This document shows positions 16,251 through 23,808 of a DNA stretch of 43,252 nucleotides, piece after piece. Every line of letters begins with the position of its first letter. Position 1 is the first letter of the stretch. Under the pieces are notes generated by a model. The model made no database searches. It saw nothing but the letters and a program-made list of their open reading frames with translations, and was not told where the DNA came from. Position numbers and translations under genes: made by a program. The DNA is taken from the NCBI GenBank assembly GCA_028279625.1, contig JANQNM010000079.1, positions 1-43,252 of the forward strand, written 5' to 3'. The stretch is from Candidatus Nitrosopumilus sp. Its GTDB lineage: Archaea; Thermoproteota; Nitrososphaeria; Nitrososphaerales; Nitrosopumilaceae.

Positions 16251-16291
16251 ATACCTTGAGCTCATATTTAATTAATATCTTGAGTTCTTAT
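16251..16291. repeat. Two 17-bp direct repeats upstream of the gene at 16009
   Basis: ATACCTTGAGCTCATAT and ATATCTTGAGTTCTTAT lie 24 bp apart, just upstream of the minus-strand start at 16242. The spacing of about two helical turns fits two bound regulators on one face of DNA. This is seen in sequence only. Confidence 0.4.
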
Positions 16292-16355
16292 CTGATTGTT
16301 AGAATCTAGAAAATGAACAAGTGTAAATCTGTCAGGATCTGAATAATCCAATTGA

Positions 16356-16916
16356 CTAGTAGTATGCCATCAATCCTTTTTCCTCAAGGGACACATGCAA
16401 GGAGTTTACTGCGCGGTAAACATCTTTTTCTGTCTTTGCTCCAGTACAGACAAGCTTTCCTGATGCAAAAACAAGAATGACAACTTTTGGGTCTAGCATT
16501 CTGTGAATTAGTCCAGGGAATTGCTCAGGCTCATACATGCTTCTTGGAAGTGTTCTTGCTGCTTTTTCCAAATGAACTTTGCCACCCAAGTTTATGGCAG
16601 CAACAATATTTTGAATGGTGACTATTGCATCATTTTTTATCTTAACCTTGCCGTCTCGTAACTGCTCTACTACTGTCTTTACAGCCCTCTTAGCCATGTC
16701 TTCTGACTTAGAACCAGTACATACCATCTTCCCGGTTCTAAACAACAGAGTGGCTGTCTTTGGTTTTTTTAATCTAAACACTGCACCTGGAAACTGTTCA
16801 GGATTGTACTCTACATCAGGAAATTTTTGTTGAATTTCATCAAGATTCAAATCTTGATTAATTGTAGCTGACGCTACAACATTTTCAATACTGACCATTG
16901 GTTTTGTCTGTGGCAT
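16356..16916 (-). CDS. tbp: TATA-box binding protein
   Basis: This 186-aa archaeal TBP has the two symmetrical repeats. Repeat 1 has YNPEQFPGAVFRL and GKMVCTGSKSED; repeat 2 has YEPEQFPGLIHRM and GKLVCTGAKTEKD. These are the diagnostic saddle motifs that bind TATA and recruit TFB and RNA polymerase. Both repeats are intact, so it should be functional. It lies within the tRNA-bounded element rather than in a core gene cluster, so it is likely an additional TBP. No TFB gene is in the window. It probably has its own promoter in the AT-rich gap upstream of 16916. Confidence 0.95.
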   Translation of the reverse strand: MPQTKPMVSIENVVASATINQDLNLDEIQQKFPDVEYNPEQFPGAVFRLKKPKTATLLFRTGKMVCTGSKSEDMAKRAVKTVVEQLRDGKVKIKNDAIVTIQNIVAAINLGGKVHLEKAARTLPRSMYEPEQFPGLIHRMLDPKVVILVFASGKLVCTGAKTEKDVYRAVNSLHVSLEEKGLMAYY

Positions 16917-17126
16917 GATTGATTGTGTTGTAGGTTATTTTGAATTATTTATTTTTTGGTACAAATCTTATTTCTTAGAACGAGAAACTCATGTTTTTAT
17001 TAGCATGAATCAATCACTTCAAGTTTTGACTGATCTTTCAGAAAAGAATTTGAAAAACAGTGGAGAAAGATTAAAGGGTTAAACAAAATATCCTAGAAAA
17101 ATTTCTGAAACCAACACAATGAATAA

Positions 17127-17525
17127 TCATTGAAAAGAGAATGAATTTATTATATCTATTATCTCCTTTAGGATGACTTCATGAAAACTTCCACATTCTA
17201 AACTAATAAGAATAAGCCCTTCTTCATTAAATGGAATTGTTATTCTCTTGACTTTTCCATATTCTGCCATTGCGTATTTCGGAACGCCTAATTTCTCAGA
17301 CAACCTGACTCTACTTTTCCACCTCTGAATCGCATCTTCAATTGACCGCTCGGTTTCAGACTCGTCAAGCAATGCAGTAATTCCTTTTTTGATGTGACGG
17401 AATTTTTTTTCTTTGTGATATATCTCAACAAAGCGTACAGTCTCACTAATGTCCAAAATTGCATTGCCTAGAATGGAATAATCAATGTTTGTTTGCAAAT
17501 AACCCGATGAGGTTATGACGATCAT
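17127..17525 (-). CDS. Conserved thaumarchaeal small protein, paralogue of 13602
   Basis: This 132-aa soluble protein begins with a strand (MIVITSSGYLQTNIDYSILGNAILDIS), has a basic helical centre, and ends with LGVPKYAMAEYGKVKRITIPFNEEGLILISLECG. The tail repeats the pattern seen in the protein at 13602. It may belong to the same small thaumarchaeal family (DUF6659-like), with a roadblock/profilin-type fold as a guess. It stands alone between TBP and a tiny zinc protein on the same strand. Function unknown. Confidence 0.65.
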   Translation of the reverse strand: MIVITSSGYLQTNIDYSILGNAILDISETVRFVEIYHKEKKFRHIKKGITALLDESETERSIEDAIQRWKSRVRLSEKLGVPKYAMAEYGKVKRITIPFNEEGLILISLECGSFHEVILKEIIDIINSFSFQ

Positions 17526-17573
17526 AATATTAAAAGTTCGTCAGTTACAAAAAATACACGGTATGTGCAAAGA

Positions 17574-17735
17574 TCATGTAATTTTTTCCACTGATTCTAT
17601 GAGTTCATCTGAGCCAAAGTATTTCTTCTCCATACAGTTATTGCACACAAGCCAAACAGGTATGTGAATTCCTCCTTTGGCAGGTTTGTAGGTAACACGA
17701 AAATCCTGAATGTGGTTTTCATCACAAACATTCAC
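17574..17735 (-). CDS. Small Cys-rich probable zinc-binding protein, start uncertain
   Basis: The minus frame is open from about 17809 to the TGA at 17574 with no in-frame ATG; a GTG at 17735 gives 53 aa. The content is clearly coding-like: VCDENHIQDFRVTYK, then IPVWLVCNNCMEKKYFGSDEL. Another Cys (QTCVGRN) lies just upstream of the GTG, so the real start may be further upstream at a non-ATG codon, or the front may be lost. The C-x2-C pair with the other Cys residues suggests a zinc ribbon or treble clef. Confidence 0.5.
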   Translation of the reverse strand: MNVCDENHIQDFRVTYKPAKGGIHIPVWLVCNNCMEKKYFGSDELIESVEKIT

Positions 17736-18207
17736 TAGGTTATTCCTCCCAACGCAGGTCTGTTTTTGTGTCCACGAAGCATATGTGTATTTTTGATACT
17801 TAAGAAGATGTCAAAAGTTTCTTTGTTGGGAGTTATTCCAGTTTGTCTTTTTGAAACAATACAAAAAAATCAACAGAACGCATGTAATAAGAAAAAATTT
17901 CTGTCAAACATTCTCCTATTTTTGTACGTCTTGATATGAAACTCGAGAATGATAGAAAAACTATGGCGTGACTTTTCAAGACAATTGTGATGCAAGCGTT
18001 TGCCATGTTGGTTGTGATTTTTTAAAATGACATAGCGTTAAGTACCAAGACAATTAACTGGTTGTGGTTTTCATTTTATCTCCTATTCTTTTTGAAAGAA
18101 GGGGAGTTGAAAACTATTTGAAAGCCGAATTAGCATACAGAAACATTCCCAACATTGGTGGATTTGCATTTGTTTTAAATTATCTTTAATGGAATCTGTC
18201 GTTGCCA
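17736..18207. other. Gap with possible gene remnants
   Basis: No intact gene is seen. A coding-like frame near 18072-18189 (FERRGVENYLKAELAYRN ... to TAA) has no ATG, and an isolated 13-codon ATG frame starts near 17950. These may be decayed gene pieces. Confidence 0.35.
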
Positions 18208-18315
18208 ATGTTTTCATCTAAAGGTGCAGAAAGAAAATGGAGCGAGACAATGCAGGAATTTATGTTTTGTCTCAAAGTTAATACAGAAAAATTCCTAAAG
18301 GAGTTCAAAAACTAA
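18208..18315 (+). CDS. Possible 35-aa helical protein
   Basis: The ATG at 18208 opens a 35-codon frame (MFSSKGAERKWSETMQEF ... KFLKEFKN) with the composition of an amphipathic helix. It is too short for the track and no family was recognised. It could equally be a gene fragment. Confidence 0.35.
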   Translation: MFSSKGAERKWSETMQEFMFCLKVNTEKFLKEFKN

Positions 18316-18396
18316 TTCTCAAGCGTGATCAATATCCAATAAACAGTATTTTGTGTGCTTGACAACCAAGAATAATCTTATTTTTTTCTTTGTGAA

Positions 18397-18651
18397 TTAA
18401 TCAACACTTAGGATTTTGGTATGGCTTGGATCCTTCTCGACGATAACCTTTACCTTTGTCCTTATCGAATTGATAAAAGTCTCTTTACATGCAACACTGC
18501 AAAATTTTTCATCTTCTTCAACCTTCTTTTCACAATTCATGCATTTTGATGCCAATTTAGCCTTCCTTTTCTGGACATTTTTTGAATAATTTATACTGTA
18601 CAGAGATTCTGAAAAACGGTAATCTGTCTGTGAGCCAAACATGTTTCCCAA
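18397..18651 (-). CDS. Small treble-clef zinc protein
   Basis: This 84-aa protein has KCMNCEKKVEEDEKFCSVACKETF, a C-x2-C-x10-C-x3-C set typical of small treble-clef/zinc-ribbon domains (C-x2-C then FCS-x2-C). It has an N-terminal tail rich in Ser/Tyr and a C-terminal helix-strand. It is predicted to be cytosolic. The domain often acts in nucleic-acid or protein binding; the exact role is unknown. Confidence 0.75.
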   Translation of the reverse strand: MGNMFGSQTDYRFSESLYSINYSKNVQKRKAKLASKCMNCEKKVEEDEKFCSVACKETFINSIRTKVKVIVEKDPSHTKILSVD

Positions 18652-19078
18652 AAATGGCTCAAGATTTATAGGAACTGACTCTAGAAAATTTTTGATTTTA
18701 GAAAAGGATTGGATGAGAAACTTTCATGAATAAGCAAGATAACTCAGTTTCTCACCCTCTGTGGACGTAAGACTGATTCTGATAGACACATAGAGGTTAA
18801 AACAAGACTGGTACATTTGAAGATAGTACTAGTATAAACACAAAACGTGACAATCATGTTTTCTATTTTGATTCAAACCTTCCTCTGTTGAAAACAAACC
18901 CGTACCTCTCAATGATAAAAGAAACCATGCTTAACTGTGTCCGTCATTGTTACCAAAAGAGGCACAAGAGGTACTAGATTTTATTAATAATCTGTATGAT
19001 GGTACGTTGCAGCCTGATTTTTCAGATGTCGAGATCTGTTTGGATATTATAAAATTGGGTTGAAAATCATCCAATAGC
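18652..19078. other. Gap with an inverted repeat and a coding remnant upstream of vsr
   Basis: TGAGAAACT (18714-18722) and AGTTTCTCA (18746-18754) are perfect 9-bp reverse complements 23 nt apart. From about 18945 to TGA 19061, a frame without ATG reads LLPKEAQEVLDFINNLYDG ..., which looks coding and could be a fragment or a TTG-started mini-gene just ahead of vsr. Confidence 0.4.
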
Positions 19079-19483
19079 ATGGCAGACATTTTCACTCCGA
19101 AAAAAAGATCTTGGGTGATGTCCAGAATCAGGGGAACCAACACAAAAATTGATTTGCAAATGAATGAAATTCTCAAGGGCTTGGGATTTGCATATAGCAT
19201 GTATCCTAAGATGAAGGGAAATCCTGACTTTATACTTGAGGAACAGCGGATTGCAATTTTCTGTGACGGTGATTTTTGGCACGGATACAATTATCAAAAA
19301 AAGAAAAAACCATCAAAAAAATACTGGAGAGATAAGATAGAGACTAACATGGAAAGAGACACACGAATCACTCGGAAACTGAGAAGAGAAGGCTGGTCCG
19401 TTCTAAGATTTTGGGAGCATGACATTGAAAAGAGGACTGGAGTGTGCATTGACAGGATTATTGGAAAGATATTGGAGAAATGA
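19079..19483 (+). CDS. vsr: Very-short-patch-repair (Vsr) mismatch endonuclease
   Basis: This 134-aa Vsr family nuclease nicks at T:G mismatches made by deamination of 5-methylcytosine. It starts FTPKKRSWVMSRIRGTNTKID, then NPDFIL, the catalytic/metal-binding FCDGDFWHG (about residues 61-69), KYWRDKIETNMERD and GWSVLRFWEHDI. All hallmark segments and the normal length are present, so it appears intact. No DNA cytosine methyltransferase or restriction gene is in this window, although vsr genes usually sit beside one. It may protect against a methyltransferase elsewhere, or be a remnant of a restriction-modification cassette. Confidence 0.93.
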   Translation: MADIFTPKKRSWVMSRIRGTNTKIDLQMNEILKGLGFAYSMYPKMKGNPDFILEEQRIAIFCDGDFWHGYNYQKKKKPSKKYWRDKIETNMERDTRITRKLRREGWSVLRFWEHDIEKRTGVCIDRIIGKILEK

Positions 19484-19660
19484 ACCCTAGGTTGAACACT
19501 GATTGGTTGTGGTTGGGACAATCCTTCTGTAGAAAATATTTGAGAGAATGCAATCTCAATTACAAATAGTATCGAGATTCTGGCTTTCATTTTCTATTAG
19601 GGGCAATTCAAAACAAAAGATCAGAAGTACTTATGAATGAAGAAATATAGAATTTTTTAA

Positions 19661-19978
19661 ATGACAAAGATTGATTGCGCACAAAATATCGAACTTGAAA
19701 AGGAATTAACAAAATTTCTACATGAACGTAACTATTCAACAAAACAAGAAAACGAATTGCTAATTGTAAATGAAAAACTATCAAAATCAGTACTGGAACT
19801 GTTTCTCCAGGAGACACACCGAACAAAGCACAAAATCATGCTTGTTGAGCCTGATTGTTTTTTACTTGCAATTCCGGTTAAAATGGAAGACATCGGGTTA
19901 GAAACATGTGAGTTTTGTGGATATACTAGCCACCCTGATCTAGTAAGTGTACATAGAAGATCTCATCAAGCTCTTTAA
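19661..19978 (+). CDS. 105-aa protein with a C-terminal C2H2 finger
   Basis: The first 80 residues form a helix-strand domain of unknown type (IELEKELTKFLHERNYSTK, HKIMLVEPDCFLLAIPV). The last 24 residues form a finger, CEFCGYTSHPDLVSVHRRSH: C-x2-C-x12-H-x3-H. This joins a soluble domain to the same type of finger that occurs alone in the three mini-proteins. It lies 44 nt upstream of the Cys-rich ORF at 20022 and may head the array that follows. Confidence 0.8.
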   Translation: MTKIDCAQNIELEKELTKFLHERNYSTKQENELLIVNEKLSKSVLELFLQETHRTKHKIMLVEPDCFLLAIPVKMEDIGLETCEFCGYTSHPDLVSVHRRSHQAL

Positions 19979-20021
19979 AAAATCAGGACTCAAGTTTATT
20001 GGGATTTGAACTAAAGACAGA

Positions 20022-20150
20022 ATGCTTTATGAGGTTCATCTGCAAAATGGGAATATGTTCATAGAGTGTATCTGTACATGTTCCGACAAATGCAAAGATG
20101 GCTGTAAATGTAGTTGCAAAATTGGATGTAAATGCAAGTATGAAAACTAG
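20022..20150 (+). CDS. Metallothionein-like Cys-rich protein
   Basis: This 42-aa ORF lies in a frame hidden by the track ORF at 20098. From residue 16, Cys residues come in C-x-C pairs separated by Lys/Gly/Asp (CICTCSDKC, then KDGCKCSC and GCKCK). Nine of the last 27 residues are Cys, which implies thiolate binding of Cu(I), Zn or Cd. An internal ATG at 20055 would give 31 aa. The stop TAG lies inside the start of the next gene (TATGAAAACTAG), so the frames KYEN* and MKTR overlap. It may act with the copper genes at 26-31 kb. Confidence 0.7.
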   Translation: MLYEVHLQNGNMFIECICTCSDKCKDGCKCSCKIGCKCKYEN

Positions 20151-20697
20151 AAACAAAATCATAATCATTGCAGTTTTATTGTTTGTAATTCTTGATTTGC
20201 CTTTCTTTACCTCAATAACTGTAATTCATGATGTAATTCAAGTTTCTCATATCTTGCATTTTTGGAGTATTCCAATTGATACCCAAGTGACTGGAATAAA
20301 ACCAACATATCATGTAGGTGAGCAAATCAAGTTTACCGTATCTCACTATAACTTTGGCTACTATCAGGAATACCCGCAATATGAAATCTCAAAGGAAAAC
20401 GACAACATGCCGATAATTAATGGCGGTATGACAAATGATGGTCTTCATTATGGTCCCTTTACTGTTTTGACTATTTGGCCTGGCAACTGGCAAATTCATG
20501 AATACCGTGAAGACTACCTTGTAGACGAGAACGGGAACAGAGTTGACACAAAACCAACAGAAGGTTCTTGGAATACTGTCTCAGAGACAAAACCGATTTC
20601 ACTAGATGAACCTGGCAAGTATGCATTGCATGTTTACACAATGATACGAAATGGTGAAATTTCAATTCCTTTTGAGGTAATAGAAAATGAAAACTAG
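20140..20697 (+). CDS. Membrane-anchored extracytoplasmic beta protein (array gene 1)
   Basis: This 185-aa protein begins MKTRNKIIIIAVLLF, an N-terminal anchor or signal helix. An extracytoplasmic domain follows, with strands typical of Ig-like/CARDB folds (GIKPTYHVGEQIKFTVSHYNFG, LDEPGKYALHVYTMI). It ends in VIENEN. The track start at 20098 belongs to the metallothionein-like frame; the ATG at 20140 is preferred because it sits in the shared junction ATGAAAACTAG. Both ends carry that junction. Function unknown; a surface sensor or structural role is inferred. Confidence 0.75.
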   Translation: MKTRNKIIIIAVLLFVILDLPFFTSITVIHDVIQVSHILHFWSIPIDTQVTGIKPTYHVGEQIKFTVSHYNFGYYQEYPQYEISKENDNMPIINGGMTNDGLHYGPFTVLTIWPGNWQIHEYREDYLVDENGNRVDTKPTEGSWNTVSETKPISLDEPGKYALHVYTMIRNGEISIPFEVIENEN

Positions 20698-20932
20698 ACT
20701 TTTGGTAATTATCGGAATTGCATTGATGGTTGGTGGGTTTTCAGCAGTGATTTATTCGTCATATGTTCTGCTCCCTCCAGTTGAGCCGCCAGTGATGAAG
20801 CAAATGGAAGGGTTAGACTATGTTTTGTTAATGTACAAACAGGCATTTTTGCTCAATGGCATAATTGGAATATTTGTAACTGTGGCAGGAGTTGTTTTGT
20901 TTTGGAAAGAGAAAACCAGAAAGCAGACATGA
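20687..20932 (+). CDS. Two-helix membrane protein (array gene 2)
   Basis: This 81-aa protein begins MKTRLLVIIGIALMVGGFSAVIYSSYVLL (helix 1) and has a second helix GIIGIFVTVAGVVLF before a basic tail KEKTRKQT. Its start overlaps the stop of array gene 1 (GAAAATGAAAACTAG). After its TGA the same frame continues GAA AAA GAA AAT GAA AAC TAG (EKENEN*), the tail shared by the other array genes. The present stop may thus be a later nonsense change just before an ancestral tail. The next junction at 20943 starts only a 9-codon frame. Confidence 0.75.
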   Translation: MKTRLLVIIGIALMVGGFSAVIYSSYVLLPPVEPPVMKQMEGLDYVLLMYKQAFLLNGIIGIFVTVAGVVLFWKEKTRKQT

Positions 20933-20974
20933 GAAAAAGAAAATGAAAACTAGGCTTTATCACCAATACTAGAA

Positions 20975-21349
20975 TTATTTTCCATCCCAAGTACATGTAT
21001 CATGATTAAATGAGTGAGTGCTGTTTTCGATTTTTTTATCAGGCGCAAACCCTCCAGGAGTACAAAACTCAACGTACGGGTTTAGATCAGAACCTTGGCT
21101 TTCTTTGGGAACATTACAACCTGCAGCCTTGGCTCTTCCTATCTGACTATTTTCTGGCGTCCAATAATCATTTGCACCATCTTTTCGTAGAATTTCAGCA
21201 CAAGACATTTCATTCATCTCTAGTCTTTCAAGTTCTGCATTGGGAAATACTATGTTGAACTTATACACTAATGCAACTGAAAAAATCAAACTTGCTGAAA
21301 CTAAACATACTATTGGAATAATCCAAAAACGAAGAGCATCCTCTTCCAT
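20975..21349 (-). CDS. Membrane-anchored Cys-containing protein
   Basis: This 124-aa protein has one N-terminal helix (FWIIPIVCLVSASLIFSVALVY) and an extracytoplasmic domain with four Cys (SCAEI, AAGCNV, EFCTPG, DTCTW). The Cys residues may form two disulfides, a common thaumarchaeal pattern. It lies on the minus strand inside the plus-strand array and carries no MKTR/ENEN junction, so it looks like an insertion between modules. Function unknown. Confidence 0.75.
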   Translation of the reverse strand: MEEDALRFWIIPIVCLVSASLIFSVALVYKFNIVFPNAELERLEMNEMSCAEILRKDGANDYWTPENSQIGRAKAAGCNVPKESQGSDLNPYVEFCTPGGFAPDKKIENSTHSFNHDTCTWDGK

Positions 21350-21523
21350 GATGTGATATAATGGATACTCTATTTATTGGCTTGAATTTTGACTCACTAT
21401 AAAAAGACGAAACATGCAAATAACCACAATTCTATTATTTTCAAAATTGTATCAATCTGTTTTGTCTAAAATTTGATGTGATCGATTCGAATTCTTTATG
21501 AGCTTCCCAAATTCATTTGATAC

Positions 21524-21757
21524 ATGAATGTGTATGTAAGAAAGGAAGTTCAGGCATTTGAGTATGTTTCTTTTACTGAATTCAAAAAAGAAAAAGATTT
21601 GGAGTTTTGTTGTGAGAAATTTAGAAAATATTGTGCAATAGTCGGTTCTTGGAGTGACAAAATAGGCAAATTCTCATTAGTTGAAGATAACAAATTGATA
21701 CCAATTGATTATTGTCCTTTTTGTGGGGAGAAAATAGAATACATTACTGTGGAATAA
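21524..21757 (+). CDS. Small protein with C-terminal zinc knuckle
   Basis: This 77-aa soluble protein has CPFCGEKIEYI near the end plus two Cys around residues 29 and 37 (FCCEKFRKYCAI), enough for a zinc site. The reading frame continues past its TAA as AAT GAA AAC TAG (NEN*). The stop is therefore one codon before the array's common ENEN tail, and the next gene's MKTR start begins 1 nt after the TAA. It fits the array as a soluble module. Function unknown. Confidence 0.7.
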   Translation: MNVYVRKEVQAFEYVSFTEFKKEKDLEFCCEKFRKYCAIVGSWSDKIGKFSLVEDNKLIPIDYCPFCGEKIEYITVE

Positions 21758-21758
21758 A

Positions 21759-22706
21759 ATGAAAACTAGAATTTTACCTGTATTTGTTATTTCATTTATT
21801 TTGTTTGTTCCATTATTTGCCGAAAGTGTAAGAATTCCAGTTTCTAATGACGAATTGTTTGATTATCATGATTTTATTGTTCTTGGCAATATCTATGATG
21901 TAAAAATATCTGGCCAATTCATTGAATATCATATTGATATTGAGGAATTAGTAAAGCCCGATTCTTTTGGGAACGATTCTGTTATTGCGTTAGGATGTAA
22001 CCCAAATAATTCTAGAGTGGGCGGTGGTTGCCCTGTCTATGAAGAAGGTCAAAGAGGCTTGTTCTTAATATCAGAACGTGATGGGGAACTTTACTTAGGC
22101 GAGTCTCGTGTTTTAGATGTAAAGTGTACTGCACAAGAGTTTCTCTCATCCTACAGAGGACTAAAACCTAACATGCTTTTGACGCAAGACGGGCAGTCTG
22201 ATGTATTTTTTACAGGAAAACCCCTTTTCATTAATTACGTTGTAGATAACTTGAATATGACAAAATATGATTATTTTGTAAAACTAGGATCACACAAGAG
22301 CGGCATTAGTCCCTTTAGTTTTTCTGAAGTTGTAAATGGAACTATGCCTGAATGTAAAAGATTTGAAACAGTTAACGTCTTTTTTGTACCCACCATAATG
22401 GGCACATATGGTTTTAGCTCAGATTATGACACCGGTAGCTTTAGCTTTTACGGAATTGCAATCATTGATCATGGAACAAATCCGCGACAACAAAGTGATG
22501 CCGGAATCAAAGCACAAGACATTTGGTGTAAGGAGAATCTGTTTTTGATACTAAAAAATGACAACACCAAAGCTCGCTATGACAACCATCCTGCATGTGT
22601 TTCAAAAGACACTATTCCAAAACTAATCGAGCGTGAGTGGGGATATGTTCCTCAAGAAAGCAAATACGATGAATTTCTTGAAGAGAGTATGGAAAATGAA
22701 AACTAG
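21759..22706 (+). CDS. Secreted thaumarchaeal surface protein (array gene 4)
   Basis: This 315-aa protein has a signal peptide (MKTRILPVFVISFILFVPLFAES). A first domain contains paired Cys (GCNPNNSRVGGGC), and the C-terminal motif is CKENLFLILKNDN ... HPACVSKDTIPKLIEREWG. The last motif resembles the tail found on many thaumarchaeal exported proteins (K-x-D ... PACV-x2-x-T ... L-x-x-RGW). It ends SMENEN, and its TAG lies inside the next MKTR start. It is likely extracytoplasmic or membrane-associated. Function unknown. Confidence 0.8.
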   Translation: MKTRILPVFVISFILFVPLFAESVRIPVSNDELFDYHDFIVLGNIYDVKISGQFIEYHIDIEELVKPDSFGNDSVIALGCNPNNSRVGGGCPVYEEGQRGLFLISERDGELYLGESRVLDVKCTAQEFLSSYRGLKPNMLLTQDGQSDVFFTGKPLFINYVVDNLNMTKYDYFVKLGSHKSGISPFSFSEVVNGTMPECKRFETVNVFFVPTIMGTYGFSSDYDTGSFSFYGIAIIDHGTNPRQQSDAGIKAQDIWCKENLFLILKNDNTKARYDNHPACVSKDTIPKLIEREWGYVPQESKYDEFLEESMENEN

Positions 22707-22925
22707 AACATTGATAATAATTGCAATAATCATCCCTGTTGCAGGATTTACGATCTACACGTCAGGTGCATTTACTCCATTACACTCAGATCTCTCAGAA
22801 TGTTACTACACTGATGGCCAAAGCAATACCCCCAACCATGCATAATTGTAGATGGATGGTATGACATGTTGCAAGAATCCTCAATAAAGATGATACATCT
22901 TGAATTAGTACAAAATTTTGAGTAG
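22696..22925 (+). pseudogene. Frameshifted array gene 5 (MKTR membrane-anchored protein)
   Basis: The ATG at 22696 opens MKTRTLIIIAIIIPVAGFTIY (anchor helix) and runs to a TAA at 22845 (49 aa). A change of frame in the ACCCCCAA run near 22830 restores a coding-like sequence, CIIVDGWYDMLQESSIKM ... LVQNFE, to TAG 22925. The two frames together give a protein of about 75 aa. The frameshift lies in a short C run, so a real slippage mutation, programmed shift or sequencing error are all possible. It lacks the ENEN tail. Confidence 0.6.
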
Positions 22926-23004
22926 TGTTTTCAATAACGCCTTATCGTTTTCATTTTTTGTACTCAGCGTCATGTTTAATAAAAAAACAACTACTGCCAT
23001 TACT

Positions 23005-23808
23005 ATGCTCAACAAAAAAATTATTTCAGTAATTGCCATAATCATTATAATTGGAATTAGTTTAGCTGCTGTTGATTTATTTTCTAACACTGAATCTCAA
23101 TCGCTAGTCGTAGAGGACTCTGATACACTAAAAATAACTGGAAAATACGCCAAAGAAATTTGTAATGTGATAGAAACTCCTTGTCCTGAAAATGTAGAGT
23201 TTGATGGTACTGCTGGACCAAATAATTCCGTTGAATACAAGTATGCCAGCAAAAAATCAATTTATTATTTTAAGATATTAGACCAACAACTAGAATTTAT
23301 GGGGAAAAAATTTGTTGATGGGGAATGGCAAGTTGTTGCTGATGAGTGGACTGTTTTGATAAACGGAGATGACTCATACCCTATAGAAACATTTTCTGAA
23401 ATTACATTTGAGAATGATTATGATGAATATGGATTAAAAATTAACTTTGTAGAACTAAGAGAAATTTTCCCAAACAATTCGGTGCCTAGATATGACACAC
23501 AACATACTGCAACTGTTGATAAGAATTCCATGTATACCGTAGTTAGCGAAATTCAAAATCGAGATGATATTGAAAAGGATTTTTTCTATGAAGTGATACT
23601 TGTTGCACCCAATGGAGATGTTGAAACATCTAAGGATAAGGAAACTATCTTACCTTATGATACAATGTTAGTTGATTCAGGAGGAAGTAGAATGTATCCT
23701 GGAGAATACGCAGTTGAAGTGTATCTTTATGAGCATCGTAGTGTACGTGATCAAGCAATACCTGTCTCCCAAGTTTGGTTTCTAGAAGAAAAAGAAAATG
23801 AAAACTAG
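23005..23808 (+). CDS. Membrane-anchored extracytoplasmic protein (array gene 6)
   Basis: This 267-aa protein starts at MLNKKIISVIAIIIIIGISLAA (anchor helix); the 29 codons upstream in the track look untranslated. An all-beta extracytoplasmic domain follows with Cys pair EICNVIETPC. The C-terminal domain has strands similar in style to array gene 1 (YTVVSEIQNRDDIEKDFFYEVILVAPNG, MYPGEYAVEVYLYEH). It ends EEKENEN*, with TAG inside another ATGAAAACTAG, which opens only a 16-codon frame. This is the last module of the array. Function unknown. Confidence 0.75.
   Translation: MLNKKIISVIAIIIIIGISLAAVDLFSNTESQSLVVEDSDTLKITGKYAKEICNVIETPCPENVEFDGTAGPNNSVEYKYASKKSIYYFKILDQQLEFMGKKFVDGEWQVVADEWTVLINGDDSYPIETFSEITFENDYDEYGLKINFVELREIFPNNSVPRYDTQHTATVDKNSMYTVVSEIQNRDDIEKDFFYEVILVAPNGDVETSKDKETILPYDTMLVDSGGSRMYPGEYAVEVYLYEHRSVRDQAIPVSQVWFLEEKENEN

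Larger units (their letters stand above)
20140..23808 (+). repeat. Six copies of the stop/start junction ATGAAAACTAG
   Basis: Identical 11-mers start at 20140, 20687, 20943, 21759, 22696 and 23798; five continue with A and one with G, and four are preceded by GAAA. In each, the TAG of the upstream frame (EN*) lies inside the ATG-AAA-ACT-AGA start of the next frame. Two copies (20943, 23798) now open only 9 and 16 codons. The copies are listed as a set because they define module borders. Confidence 0.8.

Noticed and set aside
18945-19063. Gene upstream of vsr (LLPKEAQEV ...)
   Set aside because: Coding-like but has no ATG or GTG and begins right after a stop; kept only as a remnant note.
20098-20139. 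Track start of the array gene at 20098
   Set aside because: Those 14 codons are the out-of-frame reading of the C-x-C peptide; the anchor helix and shared junction begin at 20140.
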